Shown: positions 26,109-35,178 of the stretch, in pieces
Layout: the number at the start of each line of letters is the position of its first letter
How positions within the stretch are numbered: position 1 is the first letter of the stretch
NCBI GenBank assembly: GCA_965204295.1
Contig: OZ241973.1
Location: forward strand, 2,852,001-2,916,000
Direction: 5' to 3'
From: JAWKWH01 sp965204295
GTDB taxonomy: Bacteria; Pseudomonadota; Alphaproteobacteria; Rhizobiales; Rhizobiaceae
Length of the DNA stretch: 64,000 bases
Made by a program: the position numbers and the translations under genes
The notes under the pieces: generated by a model
Database searches by the model: none
Told to the model about the DNA's origin: nothing
What the model saw: the letters and a program-made list of their open reading frames with translations, nothing else

Positions 26109-27101
26109 ATGGCCGAATACGATGTCCTGTGCATCGGCAACGCGATCGTCGATATCATTGCGCGTTGCGACGATGATTTTCTGGTCGATCACGGGATTAT
26201 CAAGGGGGCGATGAACCTGATCGACGCCGAACGCGCCGAACTGCTTTATTCCCGCATGGGTCCGGCAATCGAGACGTCCGGCGGAAGCGCGGGCAACACT
26301 GCGGCCGGTATCGCCAGTTTTGGCGGGAAGTCGGCATTTTTCGGCAAGGTCTCGGCCGATCACCTCGGCCGGATTTTTACCCACGACATCCATGCGCAGG
26401 GCGTTGCTTTCGACACGCGGCCTCTGAACGGCCCTCCCCCTACCGCCCGTTCCATGATCTTCGTGACCCCCGACGGCGAACGCTCAATGAACACCTATCT
26501 CGGCGCTTGCGTCGAACTGGGACCGGAAGATGTCGAGCCGGACAAGGCGGCGGGATCGAAAGTGACCTATTTCGAAGGCTATCTCTGGGATCCACCACGC
26601 GCCAGGGAAGCGATCCGCATGACGGCGAAGCTTGCGCACGAGGCGGGCCGTGAGGTCTCGATGACCCTGTCCGATCCGTTCTGCGTCGATCGGTATCGCG
26701 GAGAGTTTCTGGACCTGATGCGCTCCGGAGCGGTCGATATCGTGTTTGCCAACGAGCGCGAACTCATCTCGCTCTACCGGATGTCTTCCCTTGATGACGC
26801 TCTTCAGGCGGTCAGGGGCGATTGCAGGCTTGCGGCGGTCACCCGGTCCGAAAACGGGTCTGTCATCGTGCGCGGGCGGGAAACCGCCACCGTGGATGCG
26901 ATTCAAATCGACGAACTCGTGGATACGACCGGCGCCGGCGACCTGTATGCCGCCGGTTTCCTTTATGGTTATACCGCGGGCCGGCGCCTGGAGGACTGCG
27001 GAAAGCTGGGTTCGCTGGCGGCGGGCCTGGTGATCCAGCAGGCCGGGCCCCGGCCGTTCGCCAATTTGCGTCAGGCCGGCGAGCAGGTTGCGCTGATTTG
27101 A
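26109..27101 (+). CDS. PfkB family kinase, probable adenosine kinase
   Basis: The 330-residue sugar kinase begins MAEYDVLCIGNAIVDIIARC at ATG 26109. It has the PfkB signatures ETSGGSAGNTAAGIASFGGK (about 58-77) and DTTGAGDLYAAGFLYGY (about 273-289), the latter holding the catalytic aspartate and anion hole. The relatives I know with this opening in alphaproteobacteria are annotated as adenosine kinase, which salvages adenosine to AMP; other PfkB substrates cannot be excluded. It is convergent with grpE, and the 137 bases between hold no gene. Confidence 0.85.
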   Translation: MAEYDVLCIGNAIVDIIARCDDDFLVDHGIIKGAMNLIDAERAELLYSRMGPAIETSGGSAGNTAAGIASFGGKSAFFGKVSADHLGRIFTHDIHAQGVAFDTRPLNGPPPTARSMIFVTPDGERSMNTYLGACVELGPEDVEPDKAAGSKVTYFEGYLWDPPRAREAIRMTAKLAHEAGREVSMTLSDPFCVDRYRGEFLDLMRSGAVDIVFANERELISLYRMSSLDDALQAVRGDCRLAAVTRSENGSVIVRGRETATVDAIQIDELVDTTGAGDLYAAGFLYGYTAGRRLEDCGKLGSLAAGLVIQQAGPRPFANLRQAGEQVALI

Positions 27102-27238
27102 CTTCGTCGAGCCCCGGGGAAACTCATCGGGGTCGCGGCCGGGACGCGCTTTTACCGGTCATGCCGGCGGCAACGGCGAATTCAACGCCCCGCCCCGCGG
27201 GTCTTGATGCCCGGTCTCTCCGCGGGCGTTGTGGATGT

Positions 27239-27919
27239 TCAGGCGTCATGACCGGTTTCGGCATGGTCCTCATGCGGCCCGGCGCTATTTGTCCCACCCG
27301 GCGGCGCGTCCTTCGGTCCGCCCCTGGCGACGCCGACCATTGCCGGGCGCAGGACGCGCCCGCCGATGACATAGCCTTCCTGGACGACCTCGGTCACCGT
27401 GTTGTTGGCGACATCCGGGTTCTGGACCTCGAACATCGCCTGATGGAAATTCGGATCGAATTTTTCGCCCTGCGGCGACAATTTTTTCACGCCGTGCCGT
27501 TCCAGAGCCGACAGCATGTCGCGCGCGGTCATTTCCACGCCCTCGGCGAGGCTTTTCAGGCCGGCTTCTCCGGCTTCCAGCGCATCGGCCGGAATCGCGT
27601 CAAGCGCGCGGCGAAGGTTGTCGGCCACCCCAAGCATGTCACGGGCGAAGCCGGAGATCGAATAGGATCGCGCGTCATGCACGTCGCGGGCGGTGCGCTT
27701 GCGCAGGTTTTCCATGTCGGCCGCCATTCGCAGCGCCCGGTCCTTCAGATCTTCGTTCTCGGCGGCAAGCCGCAAGAATGCCTCGTGGTCGGCCTCGAAG
27801 TCCTCGCTTTCGACATTCTCAGGCGCGGCCTTGTCATCGTTGGCGGCTTCGACTTTTGCACCGCCGTCGTCGTTCGCGGATGTTTCCGAAGCCGGTTTGT
27901 TTTCAGGATTGTCGCTCAT
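27239..27919 (-). CDS. grpE: Nucleotide exchange factor GrpE
   Basis: The 226-residue cochaperone has a low-complexity acidic N-terminus (MSDNPENKPASETSANDDGG), a long coiled-coil (AENEDLKDRALRMAADMENL, RKRTARDV) and the C-terminal beta domain with FDPNFHQAMFEV and VVQEGYVIGGRVLRPAMVGV. It releases ADP from DnaK. It lies 79 bases downstream of hrcA on the same strand, the standard heat-shock arrangement in this class. No CIRCE-like inverted repeat was seen in this window, so the operator that HrcA uses probably lies at groESL elsewhere. Confidence 0.93.
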   Translation of the reverse strand: MSDNPENKPASETSANDDGGAKVEAANDDKAAPENVESEDFEADHEAFLRLAAENEDLKDRALRMAADMENLRKRTARDVHDARSYSISGFARDMLGVADNLRRALDAIPADALEAGEAGLKSLAEGVEMTARDMLSALERHGVKKLSPQGEKFDPNFHQAMFEVQNPDVANNTVTEVVQEGYVIGGRVLRPAMVGVARGGPKDAPPGGTNSAGPHEDHAETGHDA

Positions 27920-27998
27920 CGCCCGTCAGTTCCGGTCGTAATTGGAGGTTGCGCGGGATATCGATGTTTAAGCCGGCAAAATCAAGAGGTGAATCGCC

Positions 27999-29081
27999 CT
28001 AACCGCGCAGCATGTGGGAGATGAATTGCGCGGTATAGTCAACCATCGGAACGATGCGGGCGTAATTCAACCGGGTCGGGCCGATGACGCCCAGCGCGCC
28101 GATTACCTTGGAATTGGCGTCCCGGTAGGGAGCGACGACCATGGATGAGCCTGAAAGCGAAAACAGCTTGTTCTCGGAACCGATGAAAATGCGAACGCCC
28201 GATCCGTCCTCCGCCAGTTCGAGCAATTGCAGCAGGCCTTCCTTCGTTTCGAGATCCTCAAACAGATGTTTGAGCATCTCTATCTCATTGGCCGCCGTTA
28301 CGTTGTCCAGCAGGTTCGCCCTGCCGCGAACGATCAGCCGCGCCGGAAGACCGGAATCCCGACCCGCCCAGACGGCGAGCCCGCGCTCCACCAGATCGCC
28401 GGACAGTTTGTCAAGCGCCGTTCGCGTCTCCTCGGTTTGCAGTGCGATTTGCGCGCGCGCCTCGGCAAGCGTCAGGCCGTGAATATGCGCATTGAGAAAG
28501 TTCGACGCCTCCACCAGTTGCGAACCGGTTGTCCCGGCGGGAATCTCGAGAATACGATTCTCCACGTCGCCGTTTTGCGACACAAGAACGGCAAGCGCCT
28601 TGCGCGGTTCGAGCTGGATGAACTCGATGTGCTTCAACGGAACTTCGCTCTTTGCGGCGAGCACCATCCCGGCGCCTTTCGACAGACCGGACAGCATGGT
28701 GCTGGCCTCGGTCAGCATGTGCTCCAGCGATGCGTCGCTTCCCGACGCCTTTATTTGCGCTTCGATGACATCCCGGTCTTCGCCGGACACGTCTCCCAGT
28801 TCCATGAACGCCTCGATGAAGAAGCGGAGTCCCGCCTGTGTCGGCAAACGCCCGGCCGAGACGTGCGGCGAATAGATCAGGCCGAGCATCTCGAGATCGC
28901 TCATCACGTTGCGCACCGTCGCGGGCGAGACCGAAACCGGCAGCATGCGCGAAAGATTGCGCGATCCGACGGGTTCGCCGTCCTTCAGATAACTTTCGAC
29001 GATGATTCTGAATATGTCGCGCGAACGGGTGTCGAGAGACTGCAACGCCGGATCGATGATCGCTTTTGTCATACCTGCCAT
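27999..29081 (-). CDS. hrcA: Heat-inducible transcription repressor HrcA
   Basis: The 360-residue repressor has a winged helix at the N-terminus (SRDIFRIIVESYLKDGEPVG, then SRNLSRMLPVSVSPATVRNV and DLEMLGLIYSPHVSAGRLPT), followed by the GAF-like and dimerisation regions. The conserved late block is GALGVIGPTRLNYARIVPMV then DYTAQFISHML. It represses chaperone genes by binding CIRCE. The start may be the ATG at 29079-29081 or the in-frame ATG three codons on (MTKAI). It is divergent from rph, 147 bases apart. Confidence 0.93.
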   Translation of the reverse strand: MAGMTKAIIDPALQSLDTRSRDIFRIIVESYLKDGEPVGSRNLSRMLPVSVSPATVRNVMSDLEMLGLIYSPHVSAGRLPTQAGLRFFIEAFMELGDVSGEDRDVIEAQIKASGSDASLEHMLTEASTMLSGLSKGAGMVLAAKSEVPLKHIEFIQLEPRKALAVLVSQNGDVENRILEIPAGTTGSQLVEASNFLNAHIHGLTLAEARAQIALQTEETRTALDKLSGDLVERGLAVWAGRDSGLPARLIVRGRANLLDNVTAANEIEMLKHLFEDLETKEGLLQLLELAEDGSGVRIFIGSENKLFSLSGSSMVVAPYRDANSKVIGALGVIGPTRLNYARIVPMVDYTAQFISHMLRG

Positions 29082-29228
29082 CCTGCTGTCGGACGAAAAG
29101 GGAATATAGCCGCCGCGTCGGCTAACTCAACATGCCGCCCGGCCGGCGCCGCTCGCCAATTTCCTTTGCGTGTCCGGTCGGGAAGGGATACAAGCCGCCG
29201 CAGTTCAAACAACGGGGTTCAGGAAACC

Positions 29229-29945
29229 ATGCGTCCTTCCAAACGGCAGCCGGATGAAATGAGGGCGGTCTCCTTCGAGCGGGGTTTCTCGAAACACGCG
29301 GAAGGGTCGTGCCTGGTCAGGTTCGGTGATACGCATGTTCTGTGTACGGCGAGCCTGCTTGAAAGAGTGCCGGCGTGGATGTGTAATTCGGGCAAAGGCT
29401 GGGTGACTGCGGAATACGGTATGCTGCCGCGATCCACGTCCGAGCGAATGCGGCGCGAAGCGACCGGCGGCGGGCAGGGCGGCCGAACCCAGGAAATTCA
29501 ACGTCTTATCGGGCGCTCTCTGCGGGCCGTGGTCGATATGGAAGCGCTCGGCGAAGTGCAGATCACCGTCGACTGCGATGTCATCCAGGCTGACGGCGGC
29601 ACCCGGACCGCCGCCGTCACCGGCGGCTATGTCGCCTTGCATCAATGTGTCCACTGGATGGAAACGCGGGGCATGACTTCGGTTTCGCGCGCGCTGAAAG
29701 ACCATGTCGCCGCCGTCTCCTGCGGCATATATGAAGGCGCGGCGGTGCTAGATTTGGATTATGTCGAGGATTCGGCGGCCGGCACGGATGCGAATTTTGT
29801 CATGACCGGCAAAGGCGGCATTGTTGAAATTCAGGGCACGGCGGAAGGCGAGCCGTTCAGCGACGAAGAGTTTGCCGCGCTGACCGGACTGGCGAAAAAG
29901 GGCATAGCCCGGCTGGTCGATTTGCAGAAAATGGCGATCGGATAA
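29229..29945 (+). CDS. rph: Ribonuclease PH
   Basis: The 238-residue phosphorolytic exoribonuclease begins MRPSKRQPDEMRAVSFERGF at ATG 29229, with AGGAA just upstream. Family blocks are SCLVRFGDTHVLCTASLLER, GWVTAEYGMLPRSTSERMRR, QEIQRLIGRSLRAV and the active-site region VDCDVIQADGGTRTAAVTGG. It trims tRNA 3' ends. The full C-terminus (AKKGIARLVDLQKMAIG) is present, so it is intact. It starts a co-directional run rph, VOC gene, rdgB, hemW. Confidence 0.95.
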   Translation: MRPSKRQPDEMRAVSFERGFSKHAEGSCLVRFGDTHVLCTASLLERVPAWMCNSGKGWVTAEYGMLPRSTSERMRREATGGGQGGRTQEIQRLIGRSLRAVVDMEALGEVQITVDCDVIQADGGTRTAAVTGGYVALHQCVHWMETRGMTSVSRALKDHVAAVSCGIYEGAAVLDLDYVEDSAAGTDANFVMTGKGGIVEIQGTAEGEPFSDEEFAALTGLAKKGIARLVDLQKMAIG

Positions 29946-29950
29946 CGCGA

Positions 29951-30361
29951 ATGCGTCCGTCCGGCATATTGGAGACGGTGCTCTATGCCGTCGACCTGAC
30001 ATCCGCCGAGCGCTTTTATTCGCTTGTCCTCGGCCTCAAGGTCGTTCGCTCGGATTCGCGCCAGGTCTTTTTCCGCTGCGGCGACGGCATGCTGCTGATT
30101 TTCAATCCCGAGGAAACGGTCAAGCCGGTTGACGCCTCCTCCCCCTGTCCGGTTCCGCCGCACGGAACGACAGGCGACGGCCACGCCTGTTTCAGGGCGA
30201 GCGGCGACGAAATGGAAGCCTGGAAGACATGGCTTGAACGGCACGGCATAGATATTGAAGCGGAATTCAAATGGCCGTCCGGAGGCCGCTCGATTTATTT
30301 TCGCGATCCCGCCGGCAACAGTCTCGAATTCGCCGAGCCCGGCATTTGGGGACTCGCATGA
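29951..30361 (+). CDS. VOC (glyoxalase/bleomycin resistance) family protein
   Basis: The 136-residue protein has the two-module VOC fold: ILETVLYAVDLTSAERFYSL at the N-terminus and SIYFRDPAGNSLEFAEPGIW at the C-terminus. A histidine in GDGHACFRASGDE and the final E of NSLEFAEP are candidate metal ligands. The substrate is unknown; the family covers glyoxalase I, dioxygenases and antibiotic-binding proteins. It starts five bases after rph and overlaps rdgB by four bases (start ATGA), so it belongs to the same RNA and is translationally coupled to rdgB. Confidence 0.85.
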   Translation: MRPSGILETVLYAVDLTSAERFYSLVLGLKVVRSDSRQVFFRCGDGMLLIFNPEETVKPVDASSPCPVPPHGTTGDGHACFRASGDEMEAWKTWLERHGIDIEAEFKWPSGGRSIYFRDPAGNSLEFAEPGIWGLA

Positions 30362-31005
30362 GGAAACTCCGGGGCGATGAGCTCGTTGTCGCGACCCACA
30401 ATCGGGGCAAGATGCGCGAGATCGAGGGTTTGATCGCGCCATACGGCCTGACGGCGAAGTCGGCCGGCGAACTCGGCCTGGCCGAACCTGAGGAGACCGG
30501 CGGGACGTTTCGTGAAAATGCCTTTATCAAGGCTCTTGCCGCGGCTTCCGCGACCGGCCTGCCCGCCCTCGCCGACGATAGCGGACTATGCGTGGAGGCG
30601 CTCGACGGCGATCCTGGCGTCCATACCGCCGATTGGGCCGAGCAGCCCGATGGAACCCGCGATTGGCTTTCGGCCATGAGAAAGGTCGAAAAGAAGCTGT
30701 GCGCCGCCGGCGCGTCGGATCCGCAACGGCGTCGGGCGACGTTCGTCGCCACACTCTGTCTTTGCCGGCCGGATGGCCATGCGGAGTATTTTGTCGGCGA
30801 AGCGCCGGGAACGCTTGTCTGGCCGCCACGCGGAGAACATGGATTCGGATACGATCCGATGTTCCGGCCCGAAGACTGCAAACGCACTTTCGCGGAAATG
30901 CCGCCGGAAGAAAAATATGCCCGCGGCGTCGGTCCCGGCAAGCTCGGATTGTCGCACAGGACACGCGCGTTCGAACTGTTCGCCCGGGCGGTGTTCGGCG
31001 GCTGA
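30358..31005 (+). CDS. rdgB: XTP/dITP diphosphatase (RdgB/HAM1 family)
   Basis: The ATG at 30358 overlaps the VOC stop. The 215-residue enzyme has the substrate-binding start ELVVATHNRGKMREIEGLI, the catalytic block ALADDSGLCVEALDGDPGVH and the late GHGFGYDPMF-equivalent EHGFGYDPMFRPED, then GKLGLSHRTRAF. It hydrolyses ITP, dITP and XTP to monophosphates and so keeps deaminated purines out of DNA. The length is slightly above that of E. coli RdgB. hemW starts one base after its stop. Confidence 0.93.
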   Translation: MRKLRGDELVVATHNRGKMREIEGLIAPYGLTAKSAGELGLAEPEETGGTFRENAFIKALAAASATGLPALADDSGLCVEALDGDPGVHTADWAEQPDGTRDWLSAMRKVEKKLCAAGASDPQRRRATFVATLCLCRPDGHAEYFVGEAPGTLVWPPRGEHGFGYDPMFRPEDCKRTFAEMPPEEKYARGVGPGKLGLSHRTRAFELFARAVFGG

Positions 31006-31006
31006 C

Positions 31007-32164
31007 ATGGCGAATACCGGCGATACCGGTTTCGGCGTCTATGTGCATTGGCCGTTTTGCGCCGCGAAATGCCCCTATTGCGATTTCAACAGCCATGTCA
31101 GGCATAAAGCCGTCGATCAATCGCGTTTTCTTTCCGCGTTCAGGCGCGAAATGGAAAGCTATCGGCAACGAACCGGCGCGCGTGAAATCGCCAGCATATT
31201 TCTCGGTGGCGGAACGCCGTCGCTCATGACGTCGCGGACCGTCGGGGGGATTCTCGATGCGATCGCCGCCAACTGGCGCATTCCGGATGGAATCGAGATC
31301 ACGCTTGAAGCCAACCCTTGTTCGGCCGACGCCGGGCGCTTTGCGGAATACCGCGCGGCAGGCGTCAATCGCTGTTCTCTCGGCGTACAGGCGCTGAACG
31401 ACCGGGACCTCGGGTTTTTGGGCAGGCTGCACGACGTTGAGGAGGCCCTGGCCGCGATCGAGATGGCGCGAAACACGTTTCCGCGTCTGTCCTTCGACCT
31501 GATATACGCGCGGCCCGGACAATCCGTGAATGGATGGGCGGCCGAACTCCGGCAGGCGATCGGATATGCGGCGGATCATCTGTCGCTTTATCAGTTGACG
31601 ATCGAAGACGGCACGCCGTTTCGAAAACTGGCCGACGCGGGCAAACTCGAAACACCGAATTCCGGCCTCGCGGCCGAATTGTATGAAATGACGCAGGAGG
31701 TCACGGCGGCGTATGGTTTGCCCGCCTACGAAATTTCCAACCATGCGGCGCCCGGCGCGGAAAGCCGTCACAACCTGGTCTATTGGCGTTATGGCGAGTA
31801 TGTCGGCATGGGTCCCGGCGCTCACGGGCGCTTTGTCGAGAACGGCGGGCGCGTGGCGACGATGGCGGAAAAACATCCTGAAACCTGGCTGAAACTGGTC
31901 GAGGAGAACGGCCACGGCATGGTTGAAGGTGAAATCCTGACGCGCGAGCAGGAAGCCGATGAGATGCTGTTGATGGGGCTACGTCTCGCCGAGGGCGTCG
32001 ACATCGCCCGGTTCGAAGATATTTGCGGGCGCACGCCCGATGCGGTTATTGTCGCCGGCCTGCAAGAGGAAAACCTGATCGAACCGGTTGGCGATTCGCG
32101 CCTGCGCGCCACGCCCGCCGGTATGCTGGTCCTTGACGCATTGGTCGCTGATCTGGCGCGATAA
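31007..32164 (+). CDS. hemW: Radical SAM family haem chaperone HemW
   Basis: The 385-residue protein (ATG 31007) begins MANTGDTGFGVYVHWPFCAA and has the radical SAM cluster motif CAAKCPYCDF (CxxxCxxC). Next are the family blocks SIFLGGGTPSLM, EITLEANPCSADAGRFAEYR, NRCSLGVQALNDRDLGFLGR and LIYARPGQ. The C-terminal HemN-type domain has VYWRYG-like LVYWRYGEYVGMGPGAHGRF. HemW inserts haem into respiratory proteins and is often misnamed coproporphyrinogen oxidase. It ends the rph-VOC-rdgB-hemW run. Confidence 0.93.
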   Translation: MANTGDTGFGVYVHWPFCAAKCPYCDFNSHVRHKAVDQSRFLSAFRREMESYRQRTGAREIASIFLGGGTPSLMTSRTVGGILDAIAANWRIPDGIEITLEANPCSADAGRFAEYRAAGVNRCSLGVQALNDRDLGFLGRLHDVEEALAAIEMARNTFPRLSFDLIYARPGQSVNGWAAELRQAIGYAADHLSLYQLTIEDGTPFRKLADAGKLETPNSGLAAELYEMTQEVTAAYGLPAYEISNHAAPGAESRHNLVYWRYGEYVGMGPGAHGRFVENGGRVATMAEKHPETWLKLVEENGHGMVEGEILTREQEADEMLLMGLRLAEGVDIARFEDICGRTPDAVIVAGLQEENLIEPVGDSRLRATPAGMLVLDALVADLAR

Positions 32165-32562
32165 ACCATTGTGGCAACGGGCCGGTGCGTCGCGATCCTC
32201 GTTCCGGTGGCGAAACAGTTGAAAACCTGCGCCCCGGTGGGGGTGTAACCCGTCGAACTGCTCCCGTTCGCTAGGGGCGCAAGGTCTCCGTCCGCCTGGT
32301 TGTAGGGGATGAAATAGTCGCGGCCATTGCTGAAAATGGCCTAGGTCTTGTTTTCGAACTTGATCGTGTACCCCGTGTAGGTGATGCCGCCGAATAGGAA
32401 GAAGTCGGTGCCAGCATCCAGAAGGCCATCGGATCCGGGACTGACAACGCCGATGGCCCTTGTGACACCAGCGGAACTCCACGAGATGAATCCTTCCGGC
32501 CCGCTGATGAAGTTCGCGTTCGATGAAAATATATTGAGGAAATGAGAGTTTACGCTTGCCAT
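32165..32562 (-). pseudogene. Remnant of a Hint-domain (hedgehog/intein) protein gene
   Basis: An ATG at 32560-32562 with AGGAG seven bases upstream opens MASVNSHFLNIFSSNANFIS and runs to a TAG at 32341-32343 after YTGYTIKFENKT. In the same frame the sequence then continues AIFSNGRDYFIPYNQADGDL, SSTGYTPTGAQVFNCFATGT and RIATHRPVATMVYR. The motif NCFATGTRIAT is the start of the Hint domain found in many alphaproteobacterial secreted proteins, which normally continue for over 100 residues; here it collapses within about 11 residues. The gene has thus both an amber stop and loss of the Hint domain. The N-terminal beta-rich repeat (SGPEGFISWSSAGVTRAIGV) is typical of these proteins. Confidence 0.65.
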
Positions 32563-32934
32563 AACCGGTCTCCTTGCAACCCGGGGAACGAACTGGCGAA
32601 AACCCGCGAGGCAGCGCGCCCGTCACTTCATTGGCGACGCACCGTTCCCACATTGAGAAGCAATCGACCAGACTTTTGAAAGTCGAACGCACGGGCGGTG
32701 GAGCCGAATGCCACCGCCCGGTTTGCGCCTCCCGATTCCGGGGGCGCCGACTTGGCCGTGATTAATGCCGGTCCAGCCTTGGGGCTTGCCCCGGGCGAAC
32801 AACCGTGGTTCGATGCGGTGACGGCCGGGACCGGTTTTGTTCGGGGATGTGTTTGTCGCCTCGCCCTGTTTGTCGTGACAGGCGGGTCTTGGCCGCCGCC
32901 CTGGAAACGAACCGCCAAGGGAGGAGGTCATATC
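32563..32934. other. 372-base interval with one strong hairpin; otherwise no gene seen
   Basis: The interval separates the Hint-gene remnant from the EF-G-like gene, which are divergent. It holds the start region of both and the hairpin at 32693-32719. The long frame that runs through it into the EF-G-like gene has no family resemblance before the GTPase start, so I treat it as non-coding. Confidence 0.5.
32693..32719. promoter_or_regulatory. Nine-base-pair perfect GC hairpin
   Basis: GGGCGGTGG and CCACCGCCC form a perfect stem around a nine-base loop (agccgaatg). There is no T-run on either side, so intrinsic termination is not well supported. It could be a REP-like element or an mRNA structure in the leader of the EF-G-like gene, about 215 bases downstream. 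Confidence 0.4.
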
Positions 32935-34995
32935 ATGGGAAATCGCGCCGGAGAGAGACGCTCGGGATCGAAATGCATCGCCATTGTCGGTCCCTTCGCC
33001 AGCGGTAAAACCACATTGCTGGAAGCCATCATGGCGCGAACAGGCGCCGTTTCCAAACAAAATTCAGTCGCCTCGGGCAATACTGTGGGAGACCATTCTC
33101 CTGAGGCGCGCAAGCATCGGATGAGCGTCGAGGCGTCCGCCGCGACAACCGAATTCATGGGGGAGAGCATCACGTTCGTCGATTGCCCCGGATCGGTTGA
33201 GTTCACGTTTGAAGCCGAGGCCGTACTCGCCGCGGCCGACCTTGCGGTCGTGGTTGCCGAGGCGGATGAAAAGAAGATACCGGCATTGCAGTTGATCATG
33301 CGCAAGCTGGAGGACGCTGGCATTCCACGCATGCTGTTCTTGAACAAGGTCGACAAGAGCGAGCTTGGCGTGCGCGAAACATTGCGGCTGTTGCAGCCGG
33401 CGAGCCGGAAGCCGCTGCTGCTGCGTCAGATCGCGCTGCGTAAGGATGGCATCGTTGTCGGATCGATCGATCTGGCGCTGGAGCGGGCCTATGTATGGCG
33501 CGAGCACGCGGAAAGCGAAATTGCGCCGATCCCCGATGAAGAAAAGGCGCGCGAAGTGGACGCCCGGTTTTCGATGCTTGAGACGCTGGCCGATCACGAC
33601 GACGCGCTGATGGAGCAGCTTCTGGATGAGATCGAACCGCCCCGGGACGCGGTGTTCGATGATTTGTCGGCGGATCTTCGTGAAGGCGCCGTGACGCCGG
33701 TCTTTATCGGAACGGCGGAAGCGGGCAACGGTGTATTGCGCCTGTTGAAGGCCATCCGTCACGACGGACCCGACGTCGGCGATACCGTCGCAAGACTGGC
33801 GGCCGACGGGGAGCCGCCGTCTCCCTGTTTGCAGGTGATGAAAACCATCCATACCTCGCATGGCGGAAAACTGTCCGTCGCCCGCATGCTCAACGGCAGG
33901 ATCTCCGATGGTCAGGAACTTGTCGCCGGCGACGATCGAAGCGGTAAGGTTTCCGGGCTGTACCGGATGCTTGGCAGGGATCAGACCAAGATATCCGACG
34001 CCGGCGCCGGCGAGACGGTCGCGCTCGGCAAACTGGACGATATACGGACAGGCGACACCGTCGCGCCACCGAAATCGGATGTCATCCAACTGGCCGCTCT
34101 CGCAATGCCGAACACGGTGTTTTCGACCGCCTTGCGGCCCAAAGAGCGCAAGGACGAGGTCAAACTTTCCTCCGCGCTGCACCGGCTTGGCGAGGAAGAT
34201 CCGTCTCTGACGATCGAGCACAATCAGGAATCCGGCGAAACCATCCTTTCCGGCCATGGAGAGATGCATCTGCGCGTCATCAAGGAGCGGCTGGAAAGCA
34301 AATACCAGATCCCGGTCGAATCGGGTCCGGCTGAAATTCCGTACCGCGAGACCATCGCGAAAGGGACGACACAGCGTGGACGCCACAAGAAGCAGTCTGG
34401 CGGGCATGGCCAGTTCGGCGATGTGGTGCTGGAGATCAAACCGCTGCCCAGAGGCGTCGGCTTCGAATTTACCGACACGATTACGGGCGGCGTTGTGCCG
34501 AAGCAGTATATTCCTTCCGTCGAGCACGGAATCCGGGATTACCTCAAATGCGGCCCGCTTGGATTTCCCGTGGTCGACCTCGCTGTCAACCTGTCCGATG
34601 GCTCCTACCACGCGGTCGATTCATCCGACATGGCGTTTCAGATGGCCGGCAAACTGGCGATGAAAGAGGGCTTGGCGGTGTGCCGTCCGGTCTTGCTGGA
34701 ACCGATCATGAAGGTGGAAATATCAACACCAAACGACACGACGGCCAAGGTAACGGCGATCATACCGCAGCGGCGCGGTCAGATCCTCGGGTTTGACGCC
34801 AAATCCGGCTGGGACGGCTGGGATGTCGTCGAGGCGACCATGCCGCTTGCCGAAATGCGCGACCTGATCATCGAACTGCGTTCGGCCACGGCCGGAGTCG
34901 CCGGCTACAGCTCGAAATTCGATCACATGGCCGAACTTGCCGGTCGTCTGGCCGATGAGGTCATGAATGCGCATGGCAAACAGGCGGCCGTATAG
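32935..34995 (+). CDS. EF-G-like translational GTPase paralogue
   Basis: The ATG at 32935 follows a very strong ribosome site (GGGAGGAGG). The 686-residue product has the EF-G domain plan: G1 GPFASGKT at 19-26, G3 DCPGS at 83-87, G4 NKVD at 137-140, domain II (GKLSVARMLNGRISDGQELV), domain III (PSLTIEHNQESGETILSGHG), domain IV (YRETIAKGTTQRGRHKKQSG) and domain V (MKVEISTPNDTTAKVTAIIP). Canonical EF-G has DTPGH at G3, and its histidine positions the hydrolytic water; here it is serine. The gene stands alone, without rpsL, rpsG or tuf. It is therefore an EF-G-like paralogue, not the main elongation factor; its role is unknown. Confidence 0.9.
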   Translation: MGNRAGERRSGSKCIAIVGPFASGKTTLLEAIMARTGAVSKQNSVASGNTVGDHSPEARKHRMSVEASAATTEFMGESITFVDCPGSVEFTFEAEAVLAAADLAVVVAEADEKKIPALQLIMRKLEDAGIPRMLFLNKVDKSELGVRETLRLLQPASRKPLLLRQIALRKDGIVVGSIDLALERAYVWREHAESEIAPIPDEEKAREVDARFSMLETLADHDDALMEQLLDEIEPPRDAVFDDLSADLREGAVTPVFIGTAEAGNGVLRLLKAIRHDGPDVGDTVARLAADGEPPSPCLQVMKTIHTSHGGKLSVARMLNGRISDGQELVAGDDRSGKVSGLYRMLGRDQTKISDAGAGETVALGKLDDIRTGDTVAPPKSDVIQLAALAMPNTVFSTALRPKERKDEVKLSSALHRLGEEDPSLTIEHNQESGETILSGHGEMHLRVIKERLESKYQIPVESGPAEIPYRETIAKGTTQRGRHKKQSGGHGQFGDVVLEIKPLPRGVGFEFTDTITGGVVPKQYIPSVEHGIRDYLKCGPLGFPVVDLAVNLSDGSYHAVDSSDMAFQMAGKLAMKEGLAVCRPVLLEPIMKVEISTPNDTTAKVTAIIPQRRGQILGFDAKSGWDGWDVVEATMPLAEMRDLIIELRSATAGVAGYSSKFDHMAELAGRLADEVMNAHGKQAAV

Positions 34996-35178
34996 GAGCG
35001 CGATGGTTCCGCCGCGCACTATGGCGCGGCGGAGGGCCTCCTATCGTTCCCCGCCCACATAATCGTGATGGCTGTTGAATTGTCCGGGCCGCGCACCGGT
35101 TTATGGTGCGGCGGAGGATTTGCGCCATGGCCGGGTAAAGCGGCCTGAAAACGTCGGAACAACACAAGGTGTCGACAA

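Noticed and set aside
29104..29228. Search for a CIRCE element between hrcA and rph
   Set aside because: No TTAGCACTC-N9-GAGTGCTAA-like dyad could be found in this interval.
32698..32934. N-terminal extension of the EF-G-like gene in the same frame
   Set aside because: No resemblance to EF-G before MGNRAGERR, and a very strong ribosome site sits directly before the ATG at 32935.
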